From Roseibium album (GTDB lineage: Bacteria; Pseudomonadota; Alphaproteobacteria; Rhizobiales; Stappiaceae): DNA of 45,669 bases. This document shows, piece by piece, positions 25,325 through 34,234 of this stretch. Under the pieces are notes generated by a model. It worked only from the letters and a program-made list of their open reading frames with translations, was not told the DNA's origin and ran no database searches. Location of the stretch: positions 1-45,669 of the forward strand of contig NZ_CXWE01000019.1 of the NCBI RefSeq assembly GCF_001404515.1, written 5' to 3'. Every line of letters begins with the position of its first letter. The stretch's first letter is position 1. The position numbers and the translations under genes were made by a program.

Positions 25325-26425
25325 TTACTGTGCCAGCCACGCCTGGAACTTGGCGTCGATGTCGTCGCGGTAATCCGCCCACCACTCGTAGTTATAGAGG
25401 AAGGTGTTCTTGGCGTTGTTCGGATCGGTCGGCATGTGCGGAGCCATGTCGATGCCGAGCGAAGCATGCTTGCCGACGAGCGGCGCGGAAGACTTGCGGG
25501 CCGGGCCGTAGGAAATGTACTTCGCCTGATCGGCCAGACGCTGGGTGTCGGTCGCGTACATGACGAGTTTTTTCACTTCGGCAAGACGGTCTTCGGGAAG
25601 ACCGGCCGGGATGATCCAGCCATCCAGATCGAACACCTGAGCGTCCCACAACATCTTCACCGGCTGCTTCTGCTCTTCGATCAGGGCAAACAGACGGCCG
25701 TTGTAAGTGGAACCGATCACGACTTCCTTGTCGGCCAGAAGCTGAGGGGTTTCAGCACCGGCAGACCACCAGACGACATTGTCCTTGATGGAGTCGAGCT
25801 TCTTGAATGCCCGGTCCTGACCTTCTTCGGTTTCAAGAACAGTATAGACGTCCTCTTTCGGCACGCCGTCGCACAGAAGTGCCCATTCCATGTTGTTGAT
25901 CGGACGCTTTTCCAGTGAACGCTTGCCCGGGAATGTTTCCAGATCGAAAATGTCGCAGATTTCGGTCGGTTCCTTGCCGCCCCATTCGTCAATGTCGGAG
26001 CGATAACCGAACGTTGTCGAATAAACGATCTGAGGAATGAAACACTCGGAAACAAGCAGGTCACCGAAGTCTTCGGAGGCCGGTGTTCCATCCGGAGCTG
26101 CTGCCAGGTCCGTGTCCGGATTGATTTCCATCGCCAGGCCTTCGTCACAAAGACGGATGGCATCGGAAGCAACAACATCGACCAGATCCCAGGTGATGTT
26201 GCCGGCCTCGTTCATGGCACGCAACTTGGCGACAGCCTCTGCCGAGGACTCGTCCCAGATCACGGTGACGTCCGGATTTTCAGCCGAATACGGATCCGTA
26301 TAGGCATTCTTCTGGGACGACTGGTAAGCACCGCCCCAGGAGACGAGCGTCAGGTCTGTGGCGAGTGCAGCACTACCGGCAAATGCCAGGGCTGTACCTG
26401 CCAGGATTACAGTTTTGAGCTTCAT
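25325..26425 (-). CDS. Periplasmic substrate-binding protein, PotD/PotF-like (366 aa)
   Basis: A cleavable signal peptide (MKLKTVILAGTALAFAGSAALA) precedes a mature domain beginning DLTLVSWGGAY, the standard start of polyamine and related binding proteins. Other family marks are TWDLVDVVASDAIRLCDEGLA, IPQIVYSTTFGY, WEFDTFPGKR-like DLETFPGKRSLEK, and two cysteine pairs. It captures the ligand in the periplasm for the adjacent permeases. The ATG has GAGGGAG upstream. It is 86 bp downstream of the ATPase gene. The ligand is unknown; creatine is a reasonable guess from the creatinase gene. Confidence 0.85.
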   Translation of the reverse strand: MKLKTVILAGTALAFAGSAALATDLTLVSWGGAYQSSQKNAYTDPYSAENPDVTVIWDESSAEAVAKLRAMNEAGNITWDLVDVVASDAIRLCDEGLAMEINPDTDLAAAPDGTPASEDFGDLLVSECFIPQIVYSTTFGYRSDIDEWGGKEPTEICDIFDLETFPGKRSLEKRPINNMEWALLCDGVPKEDVYTVLETEEGQDRAFKKLDSIKDNVVWWSAGAETPQLLADKEVVIGSTYNGRLFALIEEQKQPVKMLWDAQVFDLDGWIIPAGLPEDRLAEVKKLVMYATDTQRLADQAKYISYGPARKSSAPLVGKHASLGIDMAPHMPTDPNNAKNTFLYNYEWWADYRDDIDAKFQAWLAQ

Positions 26426-26511
26426 TTGAGCTAGCTCCCTCTTTATTTGGGATTGAACGGATTATCTTCCGTTGTTGTCGCGGGCGGCCCTTTGCCGTCC
26501 ACCTCGCGAAT

Positions 26512-27606
26512 TTAGGCAACCGCGTCGAGCGCTTTACAGTCGTTCATTGCCCAGCCGACCTGGACAGTTTCTCCGACATGCAGCTTACGCTTCTCTCCAC
26601 GGTTGCGAACCTTGACGATGAATTCATCATTTCCAGCCACGTTCATGCGAACACGAATGTGGTCTCCCAGATAGATCAATTCCTCGATCCGTCCATTGAC
26701 GAGATTGTCCATGGTATCGTTGGTGTCGAATTCGACACGCTCGGGACGGAGCGACAATGTGGTCAGGTCGCCAACTGCAGAGACATTGACCTTGTCCGCC
26801 TTGAGCTGCGTGCCGTCGCCGAGTTCAACAAGGCATTCCTCACCGTCAACGCCGACGACCTTGCCATTCAGCTTGTTGTTCTCGCCGATAAACTGCGCCA
26901 CGAACGAATTCTGAGGATCTTCATAAAGATCGTCGGGTGTCGACAGTTGCTGAATGATGCCGTCGTTGAACACCGCAACACGGTCCGACATCGTCAGCGC
27001 TTCCGTCTGGTCATGGGTCACGTAGACCACCGTGACGCCCAGATTTTCGTGAATATGCTTGATTTCATACTGCATCTGCTCGCGCAGCTGCTTGTCGAGC
27101 GCGCCGAGCGGCTCGTCCATCAGGACGAGTTCGGGGTCGAATACGAGCGCGCGCGCAACGGCAACGCGCTGTTGTTGTCCGCCGGAAAGCTGCGCGGGAC
27201 GCCGATTGCCAAAGGCACCGAGTTCGACCATGTCGAGCGCGCGTTGAACCTTTTCGGCCTGTTCCGCCTTGCCGACATTTCTGACCTGAAGCGGGAATGC
27301 CAGATTTTCCGCCACCGTCATATGCGGAAAGAGCGCATAATTCTGAAAGACCATGCCAATACCGCGCTTGTGCGGCGGCACGTTGTTGATCGGACGGTCA
27401 TTTAGGTAAATCTCGCCATGCGTCGCCGGTTCGAAACCTGCCAGCATCATCAGGCACGTTGTCTTGCCGGATCCTGAGGGTCCCAGCATTGTCAGAAATT
27501 CGCCGGGCGGAATATCGAGGTTGAGGTTCTTTACGACGAGGCTTTCCCCGTCATAGCTCTTCTGAACGCTGTCATACATAACAGCAGCGCCCCTGTTATT
27601 CGCCAT
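26512..27606 (-). CDS. ABC transporter ATP-binding protein, PotA-like (364 aa)
   Basis: Walker A GPSGSGKTT (42-50), Q-loop QNYALFPHMTV, signature LSGGQQQR, Walker B LVLMDEPLGALD and H-loop VTHDQTEAL are all intact. A C-terminal TOBE domain covers about residues 240-360. This energises uptake by the two permeases and is first in the transporter operon, facing a divergent regulator. The ATG at 27606 was chosen over the longer frame from 27675 because GGGGA precedes it and the ABC fold begins shortly after. Confidence 0.9.
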   Translation of the reverse strand: MANNRGAAVMYDSVQKSYDGESLVVKNLNLDIPPGEFLTMLGPSGSGKTTCLMMLAGFEPATHGEIYLNDRPINNVPPHKRGIGMVFQNYALFPHMTVAENLAFPLQVRNVGKAEQAEKVQRALDMVELGAFGNRRPAQLSGGQQQRVAVARALVFDPELVLMDEPLGALDKQLREQMQYEIKHIHENLGVTVVYVTHDQTEALTMSDRVAVFNDGIIQQLSTPDDLYEDPQNSFVAQFIGENNKLNGKVVGVDGEECLVELGDGTQLKADKVNVSAVGDLTTLSLRPERVEFDTNDTMDNLVNGRIEELIYLGDHIRVRMNVAGNDEFIVKVRNRGEKRKLHVGETVQVGWAMNDCKALDAVA

Positions 27607-28053
27607 TGTGTCCCCAAATCCGGTTCTATTGTTTTTATGGACAGCACAACAGTTTCGTCTGGCGACAGGTGCCACCGGTCAGATATTTGCCGAAGCCATC
27701 GAGGGGTAGAAAAACAAAAAAGATGCATCTTTGAAAGAGGCTTGTGAAAAAAAATGAATAATTTTTGTTCATCGCCCGACTTTATATTTTGCTTTCTGGT
27801 AAAATTATGGAAATTCTACTCATGCAAAAGATCCCGGAGGAACAATTCTTCCTTCCAGGGCAGCGTGCATTCTTTGAGCACACGTGGTGCTGTCTTGAGT
27901 TCACAAGAAAAATATCATCTGAAGCTTGGGAACCGTTATGCCTAAAACGTCGCAAATTACGCTTCAAGCGGCGCGGCGCCGATCTTTGACGTCTCGCATT
28001 GTTGAATTGCGCGCTCGGTCTCGGCTACGCTTTTCGAAACAGCAGGAACCAAA
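27607..28053. promoter_or_regulatory. AT-rich divergent promoter region with two palindromes
   Basis: 447 bp between the transporter ATPase (minus) and the HTH regulator (plus), with no convincing gene. It holds a perfect 14-bp palindrome AAAGATGCATCTTT at 27719-27732 and an inverted repeat AGCAC-ACGTG-GTGCT at 27877-27891. The 27710-27960 portion is much more AT-rich than its surroundings, as expected for promoters. One of the palindromes may be bound by the neighbouring regulator. Confidence 0.55.
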
Positions 28054-28932
28054 TTGCCCGATTCTGACAACACCAAGCCGCTTTTCCTGACCACGAAGGA
28101 AGTTGCTGATCTTTTGCGTGTCAAGGAGCGCAAGGTCTATGACCTTGCCGCCGCCAACGAGATCCCTCACCGACGGATCACGGGCAAGCTTCTGTTTCCG
28201 GTGGAGGCGATTCGCACCTGGGTCGATGGGCCGGATAACCCGCCGGGCAACGATCGGCCAAACGTGCTGGCCGGTTCTCACGACCCGCTTCTGGACTGGG
28301 CCATTCGGGCCTCGGGTTGCGGTCTCGCGACACTCTGCAACGGCAGTCATGACGGGCTGACACGGTTTCAATCGGGCGCAGCGACAGCGAGTGGTCTGCA
28401 TCTGCCCGAACAAGCTGGCTGGAACATCTCCGCAGTTTCGAATGCCGGTCTTGTCAACAGTGTCCTTATCCATTGGGCCGTGCGCAAACGCGGGCTCCTT
28501 GTTGCGTCCGGGACGAATGATGGCATCCGGTCCATGGCAGACCTCAAAGGACGGCGCGTTGCAATGCGCCAGCCAGGTGCAGGTGCTGCCTTGCTCTTGA
28601 CCAGACTGCTGACCGAGGCGGGGCTGAGCGAAGGCGATCTGGACCTGAGCAGGGACCAGGCCCACACGGAAAGTGATGCAGCGGCTGCCGTCGCAGCCGG
28701 TGACGTCGACGCCTCGCTCGGCATAGAAGCAATGGCAAGGCAATTCAAACTCGCCTTCATTCCCCTCGTGGATGAAAGTTTCGACTTGTTGATCGACCGC
28801 AAATCCTATTTTACCGAGCCGTTGCAAAAACTCTTCGCGTTCTCGGAAACAACCAGTTTTCGGGACAAGGCCGATTCTCTCGGCGGGTATGACATGAAGG
28901 ATCTCGGTACGGTCCGCTGGTTATCCGACTGA
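28054..28932 (+). CDS. HTH regulator fused to a periplasmic-binding-protein-like domain (292 aa)
   Basis: Residues 8-60 (FLTTKEVADLLRVKERKVYDLAA, IPHRRITGKLLFPVEAIRTWV) form an excisionase/MerR-like winged helix. Residues 85-280 resemble a type II solute-binding fold (GLATLCNGSHDGLTRF, VNSVLIHWAVRKRGLLVA, MADLKGRRVAMRQPGAG, DAAAAVAAGDVDASLG). This architecture belongs to small-molecule-sensing regulators that reuse a substrate-binding domain; molybdate or related oxyanions have been proposed for several. The TTG start has AGGA six bases upstream. It is divergent from the transporter and closely followed by trmO, so its target may be either. Confidence 0.75.
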   Translation: MPDSDNTKPLFLTTKEVADLLRVKERKVYDLAAANEIPHRRITGKLLFPVEAIRTWVDGPDNPPGNDRPNVLAGSHDPLLDWAIRASGCGLATLCNGSHDGLTRFQSGAATASGLHLPEQAGWNISAVSNAGLVNSVLIHWAVRKRGLLVASGTNDGIRSMADLKGRRVAMRQPGAGAALLLTRLLTEAGLSEGDLDLSRDQAHTESDAAAAVAAGDVDASLGIEAMARQFKLAFIPLVDESFDLLIDRKSYFTEPLQKLFAFSETTSFRDKADSLGGYDMKDLGTVRWLSD

Positions 28933-28951
28933 GATCAGACAGGACACAAGC

Positions 28952-29416
28952 ATGAGCGACATTCGCGCGCACGAAATCATGGTGCCGACCTCCGAACCCG
29001 ATGACGCGAGGCTTCATTTCATCGGACGTATCCACACGCCATGGACCGACCGAAAGGACTGTCCGCGTCAGGGGAAACAGGATGGACCGGAGTGCCGGAT
29101 CGAGATCTTCGAACCATGGGTTCCGGCGCTGAAAGGGATCGAGGACTACGACCAGATAGAAGTTCTTTACTGGCTCGACAAATCCAGGCGGGACCTGGTC
29201 GTACAAAACCCGGGTCACAGCGACAGAACATATGGAACATTTGCACTGCGCTCGCCCGTCCGCCCCAATCCGATCGGGACAGTCGGTGCAAAGCTGGTGA
29301 AGGTCGAGGGTTCGACATTGATCGTGCGCGGCCTGGACTGTCTGAACGGAACTCCGCTGCTCGACCTCAAACCGGACCGTTGCGCCTTTACGCCCAAGGC
29401 GTCACCGAAAGACTGA
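28952..29416 (+). CDS. trmO: TrmO-like tRNA methyltransferase (TsaA/YaeB domain, 154 aa)
   Basis: A compact single-domain protein with the TsaA/YaeB signatures FIGRIHTPW near the start, YDQIEVLYWLDKSRRDL in the middle and the SAM-site motif SPVRPNPIGTVGAKL. The family adds the N6-methyl to t6A37 of threonine tRNAs. The C-terminal extension of the E. coli enzyme is missing; short versions are frequent in alphaproteobacteria and sometimes sit by metal or cofactor genes. It starts 19 bp after the HTH/binding-protein regulator and is probably cotranscribed with it. Whether it acts on tRNA here is inferred from family. Confidence 0.8.
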   Translation: MSDIRAHEIMVPTSEPDDARLHFIGRIHTPWTDRKDCPRQGKQDGPECRIEIFEPWVPALKGIEDYDQIEVLYWLDKSRRDLVVQNPGHSDRTYGTFALRSPVRPNPIGTVGAKLVKVEGSTLIVRGLDCLNGTPLLDLKPDRCAFTPKASPKD

Positions 29417-29545
29417 CAACACAACCCATGCCGTAACCAGTAACGGATATTCGGGTCACACCCTTTGGACAACTTGACAACTGTAGTCCGGAATTGAAAA
29501 TTCCGGCGAAAGAGCGCCTGTTCCGGGCGGTTTCGGGAGGATTTC

Positions 29546-31660
29546 ATGAAATCAGGATCAGAGACCGGTTTGACCGGTATCAACGACGTCGTGTCGATCG
29601 ACAGGCAGGGCGGGATCGCGCTCGTTGCGCTGAACAATCCGCCCGTGAATGCCGCCTCGCACGCGGTGCGCTCCGGCCTCTGGCAGGCCATCGAAACTCT
29701 GCAGAACGAGCCGGATATCAAGGTTATCGCCATCTACGGCGAAGGCCGGACCTTCATTGCCGGCGCGGATATCCGGGAGTTCGGCAAACCTCCCAGGGAT
29801 CCCTGGCTTCCCGACCTGTGTAATTTCATTGAAGACTGCAAGACACCCGTCGTTTGCGTTCTTCACGGCACAACGCTCGGCGGTGGACTGGAGGTCGCCC
29901 TCGCCAGTCATGCACGTGTCGCCCTTGCCGGTACAAAGGTCGGGCTGCCCGAAGTCTCCCTCGGAATTCTGCCCGGTGCCGGCGGCACCCAGCGCGCACC
30001 TCGTCTTGCCGGCATAAAGGCGGCGCTCGATCTCATCACGAGCGGCAAACCCATTTCGGCAAACCAGGCGCTGGAACAGGGACTGATTGATCAAATTGCA
30101 GACGGCGCGCCGCGCGAGGTTGCCCTGACCGCAGCCAGGGAATTGCTCGACGGCGAACTGGCAAGCAGACGCACATGCGACCTTACCGTTGAAGACGACC
30201 CGCAGGCGCTGACCGCGATGCGCGACAAACTGGCAAAAACGCAACGGCTGCTGTTTTCGCCGCACAAATGCGTCGATGCGGTCGAGGCCAGCAGACTGCC
30301 CCGCGAGGAGGGCCTCAAGGAGGAACGCCGTCTTTTCAACGACTGCATGGACAGTCCGCAACGGGGTGGCCTGGTCCACGCCTTCTTCGCAGAACGCGCG
30401 GTCGCCAAGGTTCCGGAAGCCTCCGCCACGCCGCGTGACATCCGGAAAATCGGTGTCATCGGCGGCGGCACGATGGGCTCCGGCATCGCGACCGCCGCTC
30501 TCCTTGCCGGGTTTCAAGTGACCATGACCGAGCGGGACAAGGTCGGTCTCGACCGGGGCACATCGACAATAGGAGCCAATCTCGACGGTGCCGTGAAACG
30601 CGGAAAGCTAGGCGCCGGGGCCCGGGATGAAATTCTTTCCTCCAAGCTCTCAACGGCGACGGAACTTGATGCCTTGTCGGACGCCGACCTCATCATCGAG
30701 GCCGTGTTCGAGGACATGGGTGTCAAACGAGAGATCTTCGGAACGCTCGACAAGGTGGCCAGACAAGGCGCCATTCTTGCGTCCAACACTTCCTATCTCG
30801 ACATCGACCAGATTGCGGCGGCGACCAGCCGGCCGGAGGATGTCATCGGACTGCACTTCTTTTCCCCCGCCCACATCATGCGTCTCATGGAAGTGGTCGT
30901 TGCCGAAAAGACCGGCGCGGACACGGTTGCCACCGGCTTCGCCCTTGCAAAGAAACTGAAGAAGATCGCAGTTCGCTCAGGTGTCTGCGACGGCTTCATC
31001 GGCAACCGGATCATGACCTTCTACAAGAAGGCGGCCGACTACATGATGATGGATGGTGCTTCACCGGAGGAAATCGACAAGGCGATTACCGGCTTCGGCT
31101 TCGCCATGGGCCCCTACCAGGTGGCCGACCTTGCCGGTCTTGATATCAGCTGGGCTGCCAACAAACGCCGCGCGGCGACGCGCCCTGCCGAAGAGCGCTA
31201 CATTCCGATCGCCGACGAGATTTGCGAAAAAGGCTGGTTCGGACGCAAGACCGGACAGGGTTTTTACATCTACGACGCAGAGGGCACCCGACCCAATCCG
31301 GCCGCGCTTGCAATTATCGACGCAGAGCGCGCCAAGGCTGGCGTTTCACCAAGGACCTTTGCCGAAGACGAGATTGTCAGCCGCTTCATCACCGCAATGA
31401 TCCTGGAAGCAACGCGCGTCCTTCAGGAAGGCATCGCACTCAGGCCTGTCGACATCGATGCAGTCTTCCTGTTCGGCTACGGCTTCCCTCGCTTCCGCGG
31501 CGGCCCGATGCACACCGCGGACCAGATCGGTGCGGCGGAACTGGTTCGGCGGATCGAGGACTATGCGCAGGAAGACGCGTATTACTGGCAGGTTCCGGCG
31601 TTGCTGCGGAAGCTGGCTGAAAGCGGTGGGACCTTTGCCGAGATGAATGAGCAGAGCTGA
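29546..31660 (+). CDS. FadB/FadJ-like bifunctional enoyl-CoA hydratase / 3-hydroxyacyl-CoA dehydrogenase (704 aa)
   Basis: The N-terminal crotonase domain (about 15-200) has the oxyanion-hole segments FIAGADIREF and HGTTLGGGLE, and two catalytic glutamates (E116 in GGGLE, E136 in LPEVSLG). A linker leads to the NAD-binding Rossmann motif IGVIGGGTMGSGIA (about 304-317), the ILASNTS and GLHFFSPAHIMRLMEVV blocks, and a C-terminal dehydrogenase domain (GFIGNRI...FGYGFPRFRGGPM). It catalyses hydration and oxidation steps of beta-oxidation. No thiolase partner follows. GGGAGGAT sits just before the ATG. The acyl-CoA operon on the opposite strand nearby may feed it. Confidence 0.9.
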   Translation: MKSGSETGLTGINDVVSIDRQGGIALVALNNPPVNAASHAVRSGLWQAIETLQNEPDIKVIAIYGEGRTFIAGADIREFGKPPRDPWLPDLCNFIEDCKTPVVCVLHGTTLGGGLEVALASHARVALAGTKVGLPEVSLGILPGAGGTQRAPRLAGIKAALDLITSGKPISANQALEQGLIDQIADGAPREVALTAARELLDGELASRRTCDLTVEDDPQALTAMRDKLAKTQRLLFSPHKCVDAVEASRLPREEGLKEERRLFNDCMDSPQRGGLVHAFFAERAVAKVPEASATPRDIRKIGVIGGGTMGSGIATAALLAGFQVTMTERDKVGLDRGTSTIGANLDGAVKRGKLGAGARDEILSSKLSTATELDALSDADLIIEAVFEDMGVKREIFGTLDKVARQGAILASNTSYLDIDQIAAATSRPEDVIGLHFFSPAHIMRLMEVVVAEKTGADTVATGFALAKKLKKIAVRSGVCDGFIGNRIMTFYKKAADYMMMDGASPEEIDKAITGFGFAMGPYQVADLAGLDISWAANKRRAATRPAEERYIPIADEICEKGWFGRKTGQGFYIYDAEGTRPNPAALAIIDAERAKAGVSPRTFAEDEIVSRFITAMILEATRVLQEGIALRPVDIDAVFLFGYGFPRFRGGPMHTADQIGAAELVRRIEDYAQEDAYYWQVPALLRKLAESGGTFAEMNEQS

Positions 31661-31781
31661 AACATCTTTGGGTGTTGACTTGGCCACGACCTCGTCCTGT
31701 GGAAGCGAGTAGCGCTGCCTTGCAGGAAGTGTCACGAATTCCGGTACATGAGGCCCATCTTTCGTGACGTTGGTTTCTCCG

Positions 31782-31905
31782 GTTGTCATCCCGGTTTGGC
31801 GCCTGGGCCAGGACCGGGATCCAAAACGCCGGCGTTTTCCGGTAAACCCACAAACAAATGCAATTACTGGATCCCGGGTCTTCGCTGCGCGGCGCCCGGG
31901 ACAAC
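31782..31905. repeat. Dispersed intergenic palindromic repeat
   Basis: About 124 bp between convergent genes, built from nested inverted repeats: GTTGTC...CCCGG at one end mirrored by CCCGGGACAAC at the other, and ACCGGGATCCA mirrored by TGGATCCCGGGT inside, with further self-complementary segments between. Such GTCATCCCGG-type elements are multi-copy in many alphaproteobacterial genomes. The remaining 31661-31955 space holds no gene that I can support. Confidence 0.7.
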
Positions 31906-31955
31906 AAAACGGGGTTTCAGCACCGTTCGGGACATCAAGTATCGGCGGTTTGGAT

Positions 31956-32990
31956 TCAAGCAGATTTCGCCGCTTCCAGCCCGCCTTTTGCGTATTCGGG
32001 TACACTGGCCCCGAGCTTCAATCCCAGTTCCGGATTGGAAGCATTGCCGTCAAGAGCTCGCTTCTTGACGCCTTGGAGGATCGCACCCATGCGGAAAAAG
32101 GCAAAGGCGAGGTAAAAGCCGAAACCCGGAATGCCGGGCAGCCCCATGCGCGCGCAATAGGCGTCGATGAAGGCCTCATCCCCGGGAATACCCAGCATCG
32201 CCCGGTCGACCCCTGCGAGACCCCGCCCCTCATTTCCCGGAGGCCGTTGCCACTGCATGATCAGGGCGGCAAGGTCCGCGAAGGGATGGCCGATTGTCGA
32301 AAGTTCCCAGTCCAGAACGGCCACACATTCGGGGCCATTTTCGGCAAAAAGAAGATTGTCGATACGATAGTCACCGTGAACCAGAGTCCTCTTGCCGTCG
32401 TCGTCCGGTACGGTTTTGTCGAGCCAATCGATCAGCATGTCCATTGCTGCGATTTGTTCGGTTTCGCTGGCCCGATACTGCTTGGTCCAGCGATCGATCT
32501 GGCGTCTGTAGTAGTTTCCCTCAGGCCCGAAGTCCGAAAGGCCAACCGCCGCCAGGTCAATCGCGTGAATGGCCGCCACAACCCGGTTCATGCTGTCGTA
32601 GATGCCGGTCCGCAGGGTCTTATCGAGTCCGGGCAGCCTCGGATCGTCGAAGTTCCGGCCCCTCACCAGTTCCATGACATAGAAGGCCGACCCGAGAATG
32701 CTGTCGTCCTCACACAGGACATGCATCTTCGCGACCGGGACATTGGAGCCCGCGAGAGCGCGTTGAACCCGGAATTCCCGGTCGACTGCATGAGCGGATT
32801 TCAGCAGGACACCGGGCGGTTTGCGGCGCAGGACATAACTGCCGGAAGCTGACGTTAATCGGAATGTCGGGTTGGACTGGCCCCGATTGAATTTTACAGC
32901 CTGTACCGGCCCTGCAAATCCGTCGAGATTCCAGTTCAGCCAATCGGCTAGTGCCTTCAAGTCCAGTTCCGAACCGGCAGGTGCCATCAT
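31956..32990 (-). CDS. APH-type phosphotransferase, LvaA/ACAD11-kinase-like (344 aa)
   Basis: Kinase-fold protein with the APH catalytic loop LVHGDYRIDNLLF (Asp base, Asn metal ligand) and the metal-binding VLDWELSTIGHPFADLA. The N-terminal nucleotide strand is FNRGQSNPTFRLT...YVLRRKPPG. This subfamily is associated with acyl-CoA dehydrogenases. In animal ACAD10/11 the two domains are fused, and in bacterial levulinate catabolism the kinase phosphorylates a 4-hydroxyacyl-CoA. Here the ATG overlaps the dehydrogenase stop (TGATG), the two-gene equivalent of that fusion. It is therefore more likely a hydroxyacyl-CoA kinase than an antibiotic-resistance enzyme. It is last in a six-gene operon. 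Confidence 0.8.
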   Translation of the reverse strand: MMAPAGSELDLKALADWLNWNLDGFAGPVQAVKFNRGQSNPTFRLTSASGSYVLRRKPPGVLLKSAHAVDREFRVQRALAGSNVPVAKMHVLCEDDSILGSAFYVMELVRGRNFDDPRLPGLDKTLRTGIYDSMNRVVAAIHAIDLAAVGLSDFGPEGNYYRRQIDRWTKQYRASETEQIAAMDMLIDWLDKTVPDDDGKRTLVHGDYRIDNLLFAENGPECVAVLDWELSTIGHPFADLAALIMQWQRPPGNEGRGLAGVDRAMLGIPGDEAFIDAYCARMGLPGIPGFGFYLAFAFFRMGAILQGVKKRALDGNASNPELGLKLGASVPEYAKGGLEAAKSA

Positions 32991-34225
32991 CAGATCCTGT
33001 CATTGGTATACTTCCGCAGCTCCGTGCGGGCCACCTGACGTCGATGCACGGCGTCCGGACCGTCCGCGAATCTCAGTGTCCGCAGGTGAGTCCACATGGC
33101 AGCAAGCGGGAAGTCCTGGCTGATGCCGGCTGCGCCATGAACCTGCATGGCCTCGTCGACGATTTTCAGCGCCATCAGGGGCGCGACGACCTTGATCTTG
33201 CTGATCCAGGGCTGGGCGGCGCGCGTTCCCCTTGTATCCATCATCCAGGCCGCCTTCAGACAGAGCAGACGCGCCATCTCGATCTCCATGCGCGCGTCGG
33301 CGATGATGTCGTAGTTGGCACCGAGATCGGTCAGTTTCCTGCCGAATGCCTGCCGGTTCATGGCCCGTTTGCACAGGAGTTCAAGCGCCATTTCGGCCTG
33401 ACCGATCGCCCGCATGCAGTGGTGGATGCGGCCCGGACCAAGACGGCCCTGCGCAACCTCGAAGCCCTGTCCCTCGCCGAGCACCAGATCTTCCGCCGGA
33501 ACCCGGACATCGGTGAAACGGATATGCATGTGGCCATGCGGGGCATCATCTGCTCCAAAGACCTGCATCGGTCGCAGGACTTCAATCCCGTCGGAATCGC
33601 TCGGCACCAGGAACATGGAATGCCGGCTGTGTTTGTGGGCAGACGGATCTGTTGAAGCCATGACGATATAGAGCCTGCAACGCGGATCTCCCGCCCCGGT
33701 CGCCCACCATTTTTCGCCGTTGAGGATCCAGTCATCCCCGTCGCGGGCCGCGCTCAGCGCAATGTTGGTGGCATCGGACGAGGCGACGTCCGGCTCGCTC
33801 ATCAGGTATGCGGAGCGGATCGTTCCCTCCAGAAGCGGTTTCAGCCAGCGCTCCTTGTGCACCTGTGACCCATAGCGCTCAAGCACCTCCATGTTGCCGG
33901 TGTCGGGTGCATTGCAATTGAAGACCTCGGCGGCGATCCCGACCTTGCCCATTTCCTCCGCGAGATAGGCATATTCGACGGTGGACAGCCCGAAGCCTCT
34001 TTCGCTGTCGGTCAGCCAGAAATTCCAGAGGCCGCGTTCCTTCGCCTTCGTCTTGAGGGTTTCCAGAATTTCCAGCTGCCGCGGCGTATGCTGGAACCGG
34101 TCTCCGGAAGGATGCCCGCCAACCTCGTGATGAAACTCGATATCCAGCGGTGCAATCTCTTCCTCGACCATCTGCCGGACCTGCTCGATGAGCGGCCGCA
34201 CCCGGTCCGATATGCCCAGATCCAT
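32990..34225 (-). CDS. Acyl-CoA dehydrogenase, ACAD10/11-like (411 aa)
   Basis: Flavin-dependent dehydrogenase fold. The N-terminal helical domain runs to about residue 130. The substrate/FAD beta domain has AYLMSEPDVASSDATNI and ILNGEKWWATGAGDP. The C-terminal helical domain has ALKIVDEAMQVHGAAGISQDFPLA. The pairing with an overlapping APH-type kinase gene, plus ligase, SDR and hydratase upstream, matches the ACAD10/11 and LvaC context, where the dehydrogenase fold handles phosphorylated 4-hydroxyacyl-CoA. A conventional acyl-CoA dehydrogenase is the alternative. It starts nine bp after the nitronate monooxygenase stop. Confidence 0.85.
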   Translation of the reverse strand: MDLGISDRVRPLIEQVRQMVEEEIAPLDIEFHHEVGGHPSGDRFQHTPRQLEILETLKTKAKERGLWNFWLTDSERGFGLSTVEYAYLAEEMGKVGIAAEVFNCNAPDTGNMEVLERYGSQVHKERWLKPLLEGTIRSAYLMSEPDVASSDATNIALSAARDGDDWILNGEKWWATGAGDPRCRLYIVMASTDPSAHKHSRHSMFLVPSDSDGIEVLRPMQVFGADDAPHGHMHIRFTDVRVPAEDLVLGEGQGFEVAQGRLGPGRIHHCMRAIGQAEMALELLCKRAMNRQAFGRKLTDLGANYDIIADARMEIEMARLLCLKAAWMMDTRGTRAAQPWISKIKVVAPLMALKIVDEAMQVHGAAGISQDFPLAAMWTHLRTLRFADGPDAVHRRQVARTELRKYTNDRI

Positions 34226-34234
34226 GACGTCTCC

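Noticed and set aside
27754..27989. Short plus-strand frames in the divergent promoter region
   Set aside because: AT-rich, no family resemblance, overlapping frames, and they lie in a probable promoter.
27964..28827. 287-codon minus-strand frame
   Set aside because: Shadow of the HTH/binding-protein regulator, which has clear domains.
31764..32852. 362-codon plus-strand frame
   Set aside because: Antisense to the APH-type kinase gene and runs through the palindromic repeat.
31956..32990. APH-type kinase as an aminoglycoside-resistance gene
   Set aside because: Subfamily features and its overlap with an acyl-CoA dehydrogenase in a catabolic operon argue for a metabolic kinase.
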